Notes: generated by a model from the sequence alone, not told the origin. Positions 24,225-33,975 are shown, numbered from the stretch's first letter. The stretch: 64,000 bases of DNA from Desulfitobacterium chlororespirans DSM 11544 (GCF_900143285.1 NZ_FRDN01000003.1:1-64000); one strand, 5' to 3'. A program made the numbers and translations.

Positions 24225-24430
24225 AAGGGTAGACTACTCCCGCTCCTTGAAGCTTACCTTTTGTCCCGCAAATTACTTCACGCTTTTGTAATAAGCTTAC
24301 GGTGTCAAGACACCGGGAGGGCATCCGCCGAGTCTTTCGATAACCCTCCTCCTCGTCAACCCTAATCGATATTCAAGTTCGTAACTCGATTACGGTCCAG
24401 GCGCTGTATGAACTTGCCAGTTCTTAACCA
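24225..24430 (-). ncRNA. glmS ribozyme: glmS self-cleaving ribozyme/riboswitch
   Basis: On the minus strand the conserved core is plain: AGCGCCTGGAC (cleavage expected between A24405 and G24404), then GTTGACGAGGAGGAGGGTTA, TCGAAAGACTCGGCGGATG and CCCTCCCGG. The P3-like hairpin GGTGTCTTGACACC follows, and a P4-like element is built on TAAGCTTA/GTAAGCTT and TTAC/GTAA. The ribozyme cleaves its mRNA when bound to glucosamine-6-phosphate. Outer boundaries are approximate. Confidence 0.92.
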
Positions 24431-24495
24431 CACAGATTTTCTTTGTTATACTCATCTACTTTGCTCTTTCCTCTTACACATCTCCCCTATCAAGG

Positions 24496-24538
24496 ATGTT
24501 CATGTACGCTCCACAATTAGTTAGAGGTACATGAACAT
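24496..24538. repeat. 12-bp inverted repeat between glmM and glmS leader
   Basis: ATGTTCATGTAC and GTACATGAACAT are perfect inverted copies 19 bp apart. No T-run follows in either direction, so an operator or mRNA structure is as likely as a terminator. Confidence 0.6.
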
Positions 24539-24580
24539 TATACGTTTTCTTTGAAAAATATCTACAGTAAATATTTTCTT

Positions 24581-24598
24581 TTGGTTAAATTTAACCAA
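24581..24598. repeat. 18-bp perfect palindrome downstream of glmM
   Basis: TTGGTTAAATTTAACCAA lies seven bases after the glmM stop codon. It could be a weak terminator or a protein-binding site. Confidence 0.45.
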
Positions 24599-24604
24599 GA
24601 TCCT

Positions 24605-25942
24605 CTAAAGTTCTTCCCGCTTAATAATATCCACTACGGATTGAGCCAGACCCATGAGTTGCTCATGATCCTGACCTTCTACCATAACACGAACCAAGGA
24701 CTCAGTTCCTGAAGAGCGTACGAGGACCCGTCCCCGCTCTCCCAGGAAACGCTTTACTTCCTCCACCTTTTGAAAGACATAAGGGTTTTCCATAGCTTTC
24801 TTCTTATCCTTAACTCGGACATTAATCAGCACCTGAGGTAGACGCTGCATTTTGGCCGCCAACTTCGAAATAGGTTTTCCTTGCTCTTTAAGCACTGCTA
24901 AGAGCTGCAAAGCCGTAAGCAAGCCATCCCCGGTGGTGTTATGATCCAGGAAGATAATATGCCCGGATTGTTCCCCACCTAGCCTCGCCCCTGTTTTGAG
25001 GAGCTCTTCCATGACATAACGATCGCCTACCTGAGTTTCATAAACTCTAATTCCAGCTTCTTTTAAAGCGATATGCAAACCCAGATTACTCATGACAGTG
25101 ACTACAACAGAATTTTCCATCAACTGCCCTTTGGCTTTAAGTTCTAAAGCGCAGATAACCATAATGAAATCCCCATCGACGATTTCTCCGTTTTCATCTA
25201 CAGCTATTAAACGATCCGCATCACCGTCATTCGCCAACCCCAAATCGGCCTTATGCTCGATTACAGCTTGTTGAAGTACCTCCGGGTGGGTGGAACCGCA
25301 ACCTGCATTGATATTGATTCCATCAGGAGTAACAGATAGAGGGATCACCTCCACTCCCAGCTCCCGAAGAACTTGGGGTCCCACCTGAGATGCGGCACCA
25401 TTGGAGCCATCATAAACCACCTTAATTCCGGCAAGGGAGCCCACCGTCCCTTTCAAAAAATCCATATACCGGCGCTGAGCATCATGAATCTCTATCACCC
25501 GCCCAACTTCACCACCAACGGGGATTGCCCAGGGTTTTTCATGACTATGGACAAGATCTTCAATCTCTTCCTCTACCGCATCAGGCAGCTTGTAACCTGT
25601 AGAGGAAAAAAACTTTATTCCATTATCTTGAACCGGGTTATGAGATGCTGAGATGACGACTCCAGCACTGGCTTTTAAGGTACGTGTTAAGTAGGCAATC
25701 CCTGGAGTGGGTAAAACTCCTACTCTTAATACATCAGCTCCTACAGAGCATATCCCGGCAATTAAAGCCGCTTCCAACATATCCCCGGAGATCCGGGTAT
25801 CTTTGCCGATTACAATGCGTGGATGGGGGTGTTCCTTGCTCAACACATAGGCACCGGCTTGACCTAAACGAAAGGCTAAATCAGGTGTCAACTCCTTATT
25901 GGCCACACCCCGTACCCCATCCGTTCCAAACAATTTACCCAA
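24605..25942 (-). CDS. glmM: Phosphoglucosamine mutase
   Basis: 445 residues from the TTG at 25942, which is eight bases after GAAGGGG and yields the usual N-terminus [12 protein letters not shown]; an upstream ATG adds six atypical residues and overlaps that ribosome site. Alpha-D-phosphohexomutase family: active serine in [17 protein letters not shown] (~100), metal loop DGDADR (~240), substrate loop GGEQSGHI (~325), phosphate loop [15 protein letters not shown] at the end. Interconverts glucosamine-6-P and glucosamine-1-P. In Bacillus GlmM also binds and restrains CdaA, whose gene is in this operon. Confidence 0.97.
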   Translation of the reverse strand: MGKLFGTDGVRGVANKELTPDLAFRLGQAGAYVLSKEHPHPRIVIGKDTRISGDMLEAALIAGICSVGADVLRVGVLPTPGIAYLTRTLKASAGVVISASHNPVQDNGIKFFSSTGYKLPDAVEEEIEDLVHSHEKPWAIPVGGEVGRVIEIHDAQRRYMDFLKGTVGSLAGIKVVYDGSNGAASQVGPQVLRELGVEVIPLSVTPDGININAGCGSTHPEVLQQAVIEHKADLGLANDGDADRLIAVDENGEIVDGDFIMVICALELKAKGQLMENSVVVTVMSNLGLHIALKEAGIRVYETQVGDRYVMEELLKTGARLGGEQSGHIIFLDHNTTGDGLLTALQLLAVLKEQGKPISKLAAKMQRLPQVLINVRVKDKKKAMENPYVFQKVEEVKRFLGERGRVLVRSSGTESLVRVMVEGQDHEQLMGLAQSVVDIIKREEL

Positions 25943-26095
25943 ATAAACTACCCCTTCCATAATGCTACTAAGTTATGGGCATATTAGATTACTAAGACAA
26001 AGCATTGCCGTCATTATCATCTTATTCCTCAATAATAGACTCTAAAACATAAATATATCTGATTCTCTTTTGTAATATTTCACAAAAAGGCTCAT

Positions 26096-27700
26096 TCAAT
26101 CTGCAGGATTATACTGAGCCATGATTCGCTCGGCGCTGCGGATTCCATCTACGGCGGCACTCATGATCCCACCGGCGTAACCTGCCCCTTCACCGGCGGG
26201 AAAAAGCCCTTGGATATGCAAGGCTTCTCCTGCTTTATCCCGGGTGATACGCACTGGAGCACTGGTTCGGGTTTCAATTCCTGTCAGGGTCCCCATTTCG
26301 CCGGCAAAACCTTGAATTTTTCGGTCAAAGAAAAACAGGGCTCTATCCAACACATCACCCACGGCTTGTGGTAAAACCCCGTGGAGTTCAACAGGACGGA
26401 TGCCCGGGGTATAACTGGAAGGCAAGAGAAAGTCTCTTGAAACCCTCTTTGCTAAGAAGTCCCGAACACTTTGGGCCGGAGCTTTATAGTCACGACCACC
26501 AGCTAAGAACGCCTGATGCTCCCAATGCTCTTGAAACTCAACTCCGGCTAAAGGATGCTTCCCTTGAAAATCATCTTTTCCTACAGTTACTACCAGGGCA
26601 CTGTTAGCTATTTCTGTATCCCGCCGATATTCGCTCATGCCATTGGTTACCAACCGCTCTACGTCTGAAGCGGCTGCCACCACTTTGCCGCCGGGACACA
26701 TGCAAAACGCATAGGCCCCTCGCCCGGTTGTTGTGTCCTGATATGTCAGCTGATAATCGGCAGGGCCTAGTTTGGAATGGAACTCCACTCCATATTGGCT
26801 GATGTTAATGAGCTTCTGGGGATGCTCGATCCGAAGTCCAACGGCAAATGCCTTCTGTTCCAGATGAATTCCTTGTGCCAGCAATAGGCGATAGGTTTCC
26901 CGGGCACTGTGCCCGATAGCCAGGATCACTGCCTCTGCTGAAATGACTTCCTGGTGATTCACTTCAACGCCGATAATCTTCTCGTTTTGATGACGTAAAC
27001 CTGTGAGTTTAGCGCGAAAACGCACCTCTCCACCCAGGGATTGGATTTTTTCCCGAAGCCTCTGGGTTACAATTTTTAAGATATCAGTTCCAATATGAGC
27101 CTTAGCCAGAAAACGAATTTCTGGAGGAGCCCCTTGTTCTACAAAGGTCTCCAATACTTCCGTAATGCGAGGATCCGCAATGCGGGTGGTTAGCTTTCCA
27201 TCAGAGAAGGTTCCTGCTCCCCCTTCTCCAAATTGAACATTACTCTCAGTATCCAGCTGACCTGTTCTCCAAAAATTCTCCACCTTTAAGCTCCGGGTCT
27301 CCACATCATCCCCCTGCTCAAGAACCAGTGGCGCATAGCCGCCTTTGGCTAAAGTCAGAGCAGCAAAATACCCTGCTGGTCCAGCTCCAACCACGATAGG
27401 ACGATGCTTTAAGTTTTTCTCGGGCTTCATCAAAGGCTTTGCCATAATCTGGGGTTCAGGCTTGAGATCAGCTACTCGATGCAAAACACGATTCACTTCT
27501 TTATACGGAATATCCAGAGAAAATCCGAGGGTATAGGAAAAAAGTAATTGAGGCTTCTTGCGGGCATCCACTGAACGGCGCAAAATACGCAGGTTGGAGA
27601 TGCTCTGCTGGGAAACTTTAAGCTTACGGGCTATCATCAGAGGAAGCTGTCGCTCATCCTCTTCTACTGGCACCCGCAAATTTGTCCATATGAGGTTCAA
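26096..27700 (-). CDS. Uncharacterised FAD-dependent dehydrogenase (COG2509-type)
   Basis: 534 residues from the TTG at 27700, chosen because GGAGGT lies seven bases upstream. N-terminal ~85 residues are an accessory alpha/beta domain (TNLRVP...KVSQQSISNLRILRRSVDARKK). FAD Rossmann motif VVGAGPAGYFAALTLA is at about 101-116, then NVQFGEGGAGTFSDGKLTTR and AVGLRIEHPQ. The end has GAGYAGGIMSAAVDGIRSAE. Family members are described as FAD dehydrogenases without known substrate. It sits between cdaR and glmM, same strand, 57 bp after cdaR and 150 bp before glmM, an insertion relative to the Bacillus cdaA-cdaR-glmM order. Confidence 0.85.
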   Translation of the reverse strand: MNLIWTNLRVPVEEDERQLPLMIARKLKVSQQSISNLRILRRSVDARKKPQLLFSYTLGFSLDIPYKEVNRVLHRVADLKPEPQIMAKPLMKPEKNLKHRPIVVGAGPAGYFAALTLAKGGYAPLVLEQGDDVETRSLKVENFWRTGQLDTESNVQFGEGGAGTFSDGKLTTRIADPRITEVLETFVEQGAPPEIRFLAKAHIGTDILKIVTQRLREKIQSLGGEVRFRAKLTGLRHQNEKIIGVEVNHQEVISAEAVILAIGHSARETYRLLLAQGIHLEQKAFAVGLRIEHPQKLINISQYGVEFHSKLGPADYQLTYQDTTTGRGAYAFCMCPGGKVVAAASDVERLVTNGMSEYRRDTEIANSALVVTVGKDDFQGKHPLAGVEFQEHWEHQAFLAGGRDYKAPAQSVRDFLAKRVSRDFLLPSSYTPGIRPVELHGVLPQAVGDVLDRALFFFDRKIQGFAGEMGTLTGIETRTSAPVRITRDKAGEALHIQGLFPAGEGAGYAGGIMSAAVDGIRSAERIMAQYNPAD

Positions 27701-27757
27701 CGGGTATACCTCCACTTACTTAGGGTACATCTCTTCTTTACAGGCTTCTGAAGTATC

Positions 27758-29062
27758 TTACACTACCGGCTGGTTACTCGAATTGCCTGGATTTCCCGGG
27801 TTACCTGGGGTTCCCGGATTATCCGGTTCTTTAGGGGGATCATCTTTGGCCTTTAGTGTATAGGTAACATCCGGGATGGAAACCATCTCAACACCGGCAG
27901 GCAGCTGCCAGTAAACCTTAACAGTATGCTCTCCTACCGCTTTACCGGTCGCATCGATCCAGAGAGAAATCTGCTCTTTTGTCAAGTTATTGAGAATTTC
28001 CGGGTAAGCTCTAACCGTCACACTGACTTCAGGAAGCGGTTTCTCAAGGACTAAATCCCCAGGAAGATTCCTAAGCACAATGGGAAGATCGTAGAGGGTT
28101 TTATCCTGAATGGTACTGCCCATTTCCACAATGACTGAGAAAGTTGTTCTGGACCCATAGTTTAATCCTTCAGGCAAGCTCACCTTGTCCGAAGATATTT
28201 CATAAGTTTTCGTCTCAGACAGTCCGTCAATATTCACAGAACCAATAGTTAAAGCGCTGAACTGTGCAAGAGCTTCGGGTTCACCATAGACCTGAACTCC
28301 GCTGGGAATTACCTGAATGGAACGTACTTCTTTTCCTTCGGCAGGTGTCCCTGTGGTTGTTGCGTTAAGAGGAACCATTTTACTTTCCAACTCTTTTGCC
28401 ACAATGGGGACAATGATATCAACACTGGTAGGGCTTGAAGTAATGGTCTCTACACTGGGATCAGGTCCGAAGATGGCCAACCCGTTTTTGTCACGGAACA
28501 AGAGGGGGCGGGATACTTGTAAAGTTTCACTGGCTCCGGCCACACTAAGCTCCACCAGGACTTTATCCACTTCACCTAAAAGGCTGCTGGGCCCTCTGAC
28601 ATTGACCACACTGGGCTTAACGATTGTCTCCCCGACTTTTTTGCCGTTAGCAGGTGCTCCTGAAACCTCCACCGTCACTGGAAGCATTCTTTCTTCTACT
28701 GTATCCAGTTGTAAGGTGACCACCCGGGGAGAAATCTCGACGATCTTAATATTAGGAATGGGATCAACCTTCACTTCATAGTCATGTTCACCAGGCTCGC
28801 TGCCGCTGAGATCCACATAAGCAAAAAGCTCATTGACATTGATGCTGGGGTTATACCCCTCCGTTTTAACCCTTACCGAGGGCAGCTTAGTCATAATCAT
28901 TGAATTGGCAGGCGTATTCTTAGTGATCAAGGAGAGGGTTAACGTTGGATCCCGATCCAAGGTCTGGCTGTTTCCTTGGCTGGTTACCCAAAGCCAAAAA
29001 AGAATAGCCAAGACCAAACTAATGGTTTTATATCCTAAGTTCCGTTGTAACATCTCTTTCAT
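27758..29062 (-). CDS. cdaR: CdaA regulator, YbbR-domain membrane protein
   Basis: 434 residues from the ATG at 29062 (GGAGGT seven bases upstream, inside the end of cdaA). One N-terminal membrane helix (NLGYKTISLVLAILFWLWVTS), then about four YbbR repeats, recognisable by recurring VSGAPANGKKVGETIVKPSVVNVRGP and TTGTPAEGKEVRSIQVIPSGVQVYGE units. A Pro/Gly/Asn-rich tail (PKEPDNPGTPGNPGNPGNSS) ends it. The repeats lie outside the membrane. CdaR modulates c-di-AMP synthesis by CdaA. Two bases separate it from cdaA, so translation is coupled. Confidence 0.92.
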   Translation of the reverse strand: MKEMLQRNLGYKTISLVLAILFWLWVTSQGNSQTLDRDPTLTLSLITKNTPANSMIMTKLPSVRVKTEGYNPSINVNELFAYVDLSGSEPGEHDYEVKVDPIPNIKIVEISPRVVTLQLDTVEERMLPVTVEVSGAPANGKKVGETIVKPSVVNVRGPSSLLGEVDKVLVELSVAGASETLQVSRPLLFRDKNGLAIFGPDPSVETITSSPTSVDIIVPIVAKELESKMVPLNATTTGTPAEGKEVRSIQVIPSGVQVYGEPEALAQFSALTIGSVNIDGLSETKTYEISSDKVSLPEGLNYGSRTTFSVIVEMGSTIQDKTLYDLPIVLRNLPGDLVLEKPLPEVSVTVRAYPEILNNLTKEQISLWIDATGKAVGEHTVKVYWQLPAGVEMVSIPDVTYTLKAKDDPPKEPDNPGTPGNPGNPGNSSNQPVV

Positions 29063-29064
29063 GC

Positions 29065-29880
29065 TCATGACCTCCAAAAGGGTACATAACTCTTAATCGT
29101 GGTATCCACTTGAAGCTCGCGGCACAATAATTCCTTCAAGCTTTTTTCATCAAGGAAACGTGTCAATACTCCATCGATTGCTACGGATATAGCTCCTGTC
29201 TCTTCAGATACGACGATAACTACCGAATCGGATACTTCCGTGAGCCCTATGGCTGCCCGATGGCGTGTTCCCAGTTCCTTTTGAATAGCATTGCTTTCGG
29301 AAAGGGGTAAAAAGCACCCTGCCGCCGCGACACGATCGCTGCGAATGATAACTGCTCCATCATGAAGAGGAGTATTAGGAATGAACACATTAAGTAAGAA
29401 TTCTGAAGAAACCACACCATCGATTTTAATGCCTGTCTCCACATAGTTTTGCAGGCCTGTGGTCCTCTCCATAACCATTAGCGCCCCGATCCGGTTTTTA
29501 GAAAGCACTTGGGTACATCGCACCAATTCATCGATCACCTGAATCATAGCCTCATTGCCCACAGTTTGAGGATGGCGCATGAAGAACTTACCACGGCCGA
29601 TTTGCTCCAGAGCCCGGCGTAACTCCGGTTGAAAAACAACCGGCAAGGCGATAAAGAACATGGACCAGAGTCGATCCAACAGCCAATTGATAGTGGATAA
29701 TTTCAGAAACTGAGCAATATTGGACAAAATAAGCAGCACAAGGATTCCTTTAAGAAGCTGAACAGCACGAGTTCCCTTAATCAGCATCAAGAGCTGATAA
29801 AGAACAATGGCCACGACCGCAATATCCAGTATTGTTCGCCAATCAAAAGATGATTGTAGTTGTGAAAGCAACTGACTCAC
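29065..29880 (-). CDS. cdaA: Diadenylate cyclase CdaA
   Basis: 271 residues. Three N-terminal membrane helices (~15-80), then the DAC domain with the two signature motifs LHDGAVII (~172-179) and GTRHRAAIGL (~203-212). Makes cyclic di-AMP from two ATP at the membrane; c-di-AMP controls K+ and osmolyte transport and wall homeostasis. First gene of the leftward cdaA-cdaR-FAD dehydrogenase-glmM unit, with glmS beyond its own leader. The link to glucosamine phosphate metabolism is as in Bacillus and Listeria. Confidence 0.97.
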   Translation of the reverse strand: MSQLLSQLQSSFDWRTILDIAVVAIVLYQLLMLIKGTRAVQLLKGILVLLILSNIAQFLKLSTINWLLDRLWSMFFIALPVVFQPELRRALEQIGRGKFFMRHPQTVGNEAMIQVIDELVRCTQVLSKNRIGALMVMERTTGLQNYVETGIKIDGVVSSEFLLNVFIPNTPLHDGAVIIRSDRVAAAGCFLPLSESNAIQKELGTRHRAAIGLTEVSDSVVIVVSEETGAISVAIDGVLTRFLDEKSLKELLCRELQVDTTIKSYVPFWRS

Positions 29881-30082
29881 GGTCTACCTCCTCTGCTTTT
29901 CTTGTTCCTCCATACAATTCTGCATAGAGGGGCTGAATCCCTTGCTCGTCTCAGGAATTTATTTTACACTTTAATAGGAGTAAATTAAAGGATAGTATAG
30001 CACACTTCATCTTAATAATTTATTAATTTTTTTCTAACTCAAGAACCTAATACTACTTTAGAACTCTGGGAGGTTTCAAATT

Positions 30083-30406
30083 ATGGAAATCAAAGATTGG
30101 CAAAAGCAAGTAGATGACTGGATTACTCAATTCGAGGAAGGATATTGGCAACCCTCATCCATGATGCTCCGTCTAACCGAAGAAGTAGGTGAGCTGGCCC
30201 GGGAAGTCAACCATCGTTATGGTGAAAAACCGAAGAAGCCCGATGAACCCGAAGGAGATCTGGCTTTGGAAATGGCCGATATCCTTTTTATTATCATTTC
30301 TATGGCGAACTCCCTTAACATCGATTTGGAGGAGGCCTTTGCCCGGATGATGGAAAAGTATCGAATCCGTGACAGCAACCGCTGGACACGAAAAGAACAA
30401 GAATAG
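30083..30406 (+). CDS. MazG-like nucleotide pyrophosphohydrolase (YpjD type)
   Basis: 107 residues, all-alpha NTP pyrophosphatase. Metal-binding helices are seen in LTEEVGELAREV (E-E-x-x-E, about 31-39) and LALEMADILFIIISMAN (E-x-x-D, about 62-66), and RIRDSNRW is near the C-terminus. Hydrolyses (d)NTPs, possibly aberrant ones, to NMP and PPi. RBS GGGAGGT about 11 bases upstream of the ATG. Divergent from cdaA. Confidence 0.88.
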   Translation: MEIKDWQKQVDDWITQFEEGYWQPSSMMLRLTEEVGELAREVNHRYGEKPKKPDEPEGDLALEMADILFIIISMANSLNIDLEEAFARMMEKYRIRDSNRWTRKEQE

Positions 30407-30453
30407 TGTTCCCCAATGGACAGACAAGTATTTTCAGGGATTAATTTTTCAAG

Positions 30454-31602
30454 TTATTTAAATAGCCTTCGCGCCAATCCCGGCTTACTAATCTCCACTG
30501 CCTGGTGGGGACAAAGCTCTTGACAACAGAAACAGCGAATACAGGCCTCGAGATCGATCTCGGGCCTTTTTTTATCGTTTAATCTCAATGCCTGAGGCGG
30601 GCAATTCTTAACACAATCTCCGCATCCCACACATTGGTCATGGCTAAAAAGAGGCTTAGGGCGAACCTGATTCAGAATAAATCGCCTTGCTCCCATTGGT
30701 AGAGGCACACGGTCGATAAAGTTTACGGACATAGATTTAGGGACGGCAAAATTCTGAATACGCCATAAGGATCGAGGCTCCCCCACTAAGCTTACTTCTT
30801 CAATGCGACTGACAAAGCCCCGCCCCCTGGCAGCCATGATGGTGGGGACGTTCTCAGGCTTTAGGCCGATTAAATGGGTGGCCGCTACATCCAAAGCGAA
30901 GGGATTCTCACTTATGAGAAGTGCTCCCACTGCCCGCGGCTGACCTGCTGAGGGACCATCTCCCTCCATTCCCACAATCCCGTCCATAATGCTGACAGCA
31001 GGTTTAACCCAAGTAGCTATGTCCACGAGAAGATCCGCAAATTGCATGACCTCCGGCATTTTAAAATGATATTCTGCTTTAAGCAGTCCCGGAATGACTC
31101 CGAAGAGGTTTTTCACTGCTCCTGTAAAAGTCATCATAGCATGGGTTTTCAACTTTGATAAAGAAATGACCACATCGGCATCCCAGACGCTTTTGGTAAT
31201 CGTGAGGCTCTTGACCAGCTTTCCATCAGGATGGGCAACCACTTCCTGACCCACATCAAAATTAAGCCCTGCTCCTGTTCGCTCTGCTACTTCTTTAAGC
31301 CCACAGCGGGCGTAAATGCCCTGAAGAGCACCTACTGTATAGGGTCCCCCGGGGCTATCGCCGATGATGGCAATTCCTCCCGCTTCTTGAACCAGACGAA
31401 CCACTGCCTCCACCACAGAAGGATGGGTGGTAACTGCTTCTTCGGGACGTTTTTTCATAAGTAAATTCACTTTAAGGAAGACTTTTTGACCCGGCTTCAC
31501 AAAAGCCTCCATGCCCCCCAATTCCTGGAGTCCGCTTCTTAAGAATTCTTCTACCCCGGAAGTGTATTCCGGGCAGTATTTTAAGACGACTTTGGAGCCC
31601 AT
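30454..31602 (-). CDS. DUF362 protein with C-terminal 2[4Fe-4S] ferredoxin domain
   Basis: 382 residues. A DUF362 domain covers ~1-300 ([55 protein letters not shown]). A bacterial ferredoxin domain follows with two CxxCxxCxxxC sets: [16 protein letters not shown] and [16 protein letters not shown]. It is cytosolic and probably an electron-transfer or redox enzyme; substrates are not established. The ATG at 31602 has GAGAGGT nine bases upstream; an alternative start six codons earlier is possible. Converges with the MazG-like gene across 47 bp. Confidence 0.88.
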   Translation of the reverse strand: MGSKVVLKYCPEYTSGVEEFLRSGLQELGGMEAFVKPGQKVFLKVNLLMKKRPEEAVTTHPSVVEAVVRLVQEAGGIAIIGDSPGGPYTVGALQGIYARCGLKEVAERTGAGLNFDVGQEVVAHPDGKLVKSLTITKSVWDADVVISLSKLKTHAMMTFTGAVKNLFGVIPGLLKAEYHFKMPEVMQFADLLVDIATWVKPAVSIMDGIVGMEGDGPSAGQPRAVGALLISENPFALDVAATHLIGLKPENVPTIMAARGRGFVSRIEEVSLVGEPRSLWRIQNFAVPKSMSVNFIDRVPLPMGARRFILNQVRPKPLFSHDQCVGCGDCVKNCPPQALRLNDKKRPEIDLEACIRCFCCQELCPHQAVEISKPGLARRLFK

Positions 31603-31921
31603 CAGCCCACAACCTCTCACTGAGAATTATTTTTTGAATCTATGAAACAGACCCCTTCAAATGGGCTGATATGAACCGTATTTAAGAATGAATAAGATAA
31701 AGCTATTATACCTTTTTTGTACGAATATAGGAAATTTCCATCGATAACCTTGTCATCCAAAAACAACCTAACAACTCCAAGCTCTAAAAAAAGTTGGTAA
31801 GATGTTCTAGTAGGTTTTTACAGTTTGGAATGGTATACTCAATTTGTCCTGAAAGGGACAATCTAATAAAGCACTTTAAATTAAACACAGGTTAGTTTGT
31901 GAAACTATTTGGAGGTATGTT

Positions 31922-32767
31922 ATGAAAAAGACCAAAAAATTTACTATTGGCGTATCCTTAGTCGTTTTGTTAACAGTGGCCGCAGCCCCTGTCCAAGCAG
32001 CGCTTAAGGTGAGCAATTCTTATTCCTCAAATGACTCTAACGGTTCTGTTATTTCACTTCGTTCCTATATGCCTTGGGTGAACAGCATCACAGCCACACC
32101 GAGTACCCCTGGAGCTCCTTCGGATCATAGCTCCAGCGGTTCTACCCAAAATGGTTCTACACTTGTAAACACTACTAAAGGGTATGGCAGCGTTATTTCT
32201 TTGAAGAATTTTAAATTTACTGCTAAGGAAGCAGAAAAGCCTACTAATTCAGTCCCTGCGCCGACCCAACCAACCCAACCGACCCCGACTCAACCCACAC
32301 CAACCCAACCGGCACCAAGCCAACCCGTTCCGGCCCAACCGGCTCCGACCCAACCGACCACCCCTTCCACTAATGGAACCACCACACTCAGTACCCAAGA
32401 ACAAGCTATGATTAACGAGATCAATAAAGAAAGAGCAGCAGCCGGCCTCTCTCCTTTGCAGGTGGATTTTCGCTTAGTGGACGTAGCCCAGGTGAAAGCC
32501 CTGGATATGAAAACCAACAGCTACTTCAGCCACACTTCTCCCACTTATGGTTCTCCCTTTGATATGCTGAAAAATGCAGGTATTCAATACCGCTCCGCAG
32601 GAGAAAATATTGCCCGCAATATGTCAGTGGATGCCGCTATGACTGCTTTCATGAACAGTGACGGCCATCGCAAAAACATCTTAAATCCTGCTTATACCCA
32701 TATCGGAGTAGGTGTGGTCAGCAGCAACTCCGGGAACTACTACGTGCAGATCTTTGCTCAGCTGTAA
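31922..32767 (+). CDS. Secreted CAP/SCP-domain protein (YkwD-like)
   Basis: 281 residues. Signal peptide 1-27 (KKFTIGVSLVVLLTVAAAPVQA, cleavage after AQA-type site), an N-terminal low-complexity region, then a repetitive Pro/Thr/Gln linker (~105-148, units PTQPT/PAQPA). A C-terminal CAP domain covers ~155-281 (MINEINKERAAAGLSPLQVD, YFSHTSPTYGSPFDML, AGENIARN, HRKNILNPAYTHIGVGVV). In spore formers related proteins (YkwD, YlbC, SafA-associated) are extracellular or spore-associated, of unclear enzymatic role. The N-terminal region holds two similar segments ending in GSVISL(R/K). GGAGGT lies five bases before the ATG. Confidence 0.9.
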   Translation: MKKTKKFTIGVSLVVLLTVAAAPVQAALKVSNSYSSNDSNGSVISLRSYMPWVNSITATPSTPGAPSDHSSSGSTQNGSTLVNTTKGYGSVISLKNFKFTAKEAEKPTNSVPAPTQPTQPTPTQPTPTQPAPSQPVPAQPAPTQPTTPSTNGTTTLSTQEQAMINEINKERAAAGLSPLQVDFRLVDVAQVKALDMKTNSYFSHTSPTYGSPFDMLKNAGIQYRSAGENIARNMSVDAAMTAFMNSDGHRKNILNPAYTHIGVGVVSSNSGNYYVQIFAQL

Positions 32768-32811
32768 AGAATAACCGTAATCCACAACTTAAATTCCCCT
32801 CGAAATTAGTA

Positions 32812-32837
32812 AAGGCGTGACCTCATGGTTACGCCTT
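32812..32837 (+). terminator. Terminator after CAP-domain gene
   Basis: AAGGCGTGACC pairs with GGTTACGCCTT (11 bp, one G-T wobble) over a four-base loop and is followed by CTTTATTTC, 45 bp after the stop codon. Confidence 0.75.
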
Positions 32838-32858
32838 CTTTATTTCTTACATAGTCTA
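32831..32858 (+). promoter_or_regulatory. Candidate sigma-K promoter for the glycosyltransferase/coat cluster
   Basis: AC at 32831-32832, a 17-base gap, then CATAGTCTA at 32850-32858, matching the late mother-cell pattern AC-N16/17-CATAnnnTA. It lies 65 bp before the first gene of the cluster. The -35 half sits inside the preceding terminator stem. Confidence 0.4.
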
Positions 32859-32922
32859 TAGTAGAAATAGTTTAAAGCCAGGAATAAAAGAACTGTCCCC
32901 CTGTATCAAAGGAGGTGAAAAA

Positions 32923-33975
32923 ATGCCGACCATAATTTACCCACGGACTTTACCTTGGAGCTGGATGGTTCAGCGCCCTCAACAGCTCATGCGGGAGCTT
33001 TCTTACTTAGGGTATACCATTTTTTACGAGGATCGCGGGGCTTTTCCTCAACCCCAGGTTAAAACGCTCTGGGATTCCTTCTATCTCTGTCAAGGAATCT
33101 CTCCCTTGACGCTAGCCCATCCCAGACCCCGCATTCTTTGGCTGACCTTCCCCCAGCATCTCCATCTCATTGATACCTACCGGCCGGATGCGGTGGTTTT
33201 CGATTGCTCCGATGAAGCCAAGGAGGAGTTCGCTGCCTGGGGGCCCTACATAAAGCCCTTACTCGCTCAAGCTAAGCTGGTCTTTGCTTCCTCCCAGAGC
33301 CTTTACGATCAATTGGCACCGCAACACCCTGAGGTAACCCTGCTGCGCAACGGGGTGGATTTTGCTCATTTCTGCACCCCCCAAAAGCGGCCTCTTGATT
33401 TACCGATGGGACAGCCTATTATTGGCTACAGCGGAGCTATCGCTCCTTGGCTGAATTGGGATCTGCTGAAGAGGGTTATTGAACAGCATCCGGATTTTCA
33501 CTTTGTTTTTCTTGGTGCTTTAGTGATGCTCAAGGGCTTTCCTCTGGAAAACCCCAATGTAAGCTATCTCGGCTTAAAATCCTATGACAGCCTGCCCGGT
33601 TATCTCCACGGCTTTAATGTCAGTCTCATTCCCTTTAAGCTGACTTCTATGACTGTGGGCTGTAATCCCATTAAACTGTATGAATATGCAGCCGCCGGTT
33701 TACCTACTGTAGCTACCCCTCTGCCCGAGCTTATAGGAGCCCAAAAAGTTATTCAGAACCTCAGTACCGGGAACTCTGAGCAACATGGGGAAGATTGCTG
33801 CCCTGGCCTTAACCTGGCCGCCACTGCGGAAGACTTCTCCCAAAGTATTAGAGAAGCCTTGCTTAAGAGTGTGGATCAAGAAGCTTTACAGGCCTTCGCC
33901 TTGCAAAACACTTGGCAAAAGCGAGCTGTAGAAATTCATAATAAAATCCTTAAGCAAGGGCTCTACACAGGCTAA
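32923..33975 (+). CDS. Glycosyltransferase, GT4-like (spore-cluster candidate)
   Basis: 350 residues with two Rossmann-like halves (GT-B). N-terminal half: PWSWMVQRPQQLMRELSYLGY, as in bacterial GTs that begin with a W..RPQQ motif; LLRNGVDFAHF near 140-150. C-terminal half: IIGYSGAIAPWLNWDLL, NVSYLGLKSYDSLPGYLHGFNVSLIPFK and the nucleotide-sugar-binding CNPIKLYEYAAAGLPTVATP. Donor and acceptor are unknown. AAGGAGGTG eight bases upstream of the ATG. First gene of a five-gene rightward cluster with a candidate sigma-K promoter, so a role in spore coat or crust glycosylation is inferred, not shown. Confidence 0.85.
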   Translation: MPTIIYPRTLPWSWMVQRPQQLMRELSYLGYTIFYEDRGAFPQPQVKTLWDSFYLCQGISPLTLAHPRPRILWLTFPQHLHLIDTYRPDAVVFDCSDEAKEEFAAWGPYIKPLLAQAKLVFASSQSLYDQLAPQHPEVTLLRNGVDFAHFCTPQKRPLDLPMGQPIIGYSGAIAPWLNWDLLKRVIEQHPDFHFVFLGALVMLKGFPLENPNVSYLGLKSYDSLPGYLHGFNVSLIPFKLTSMTVGCNPIKLYEYAAAGLPTVATPLPELIGAQKVIQNLSTGNSEQHGEDCCPGLNLAATAEDFSQSIREALLKSVDQEALQAFALQNTWQKRAVEIHNKILKQGLYTG

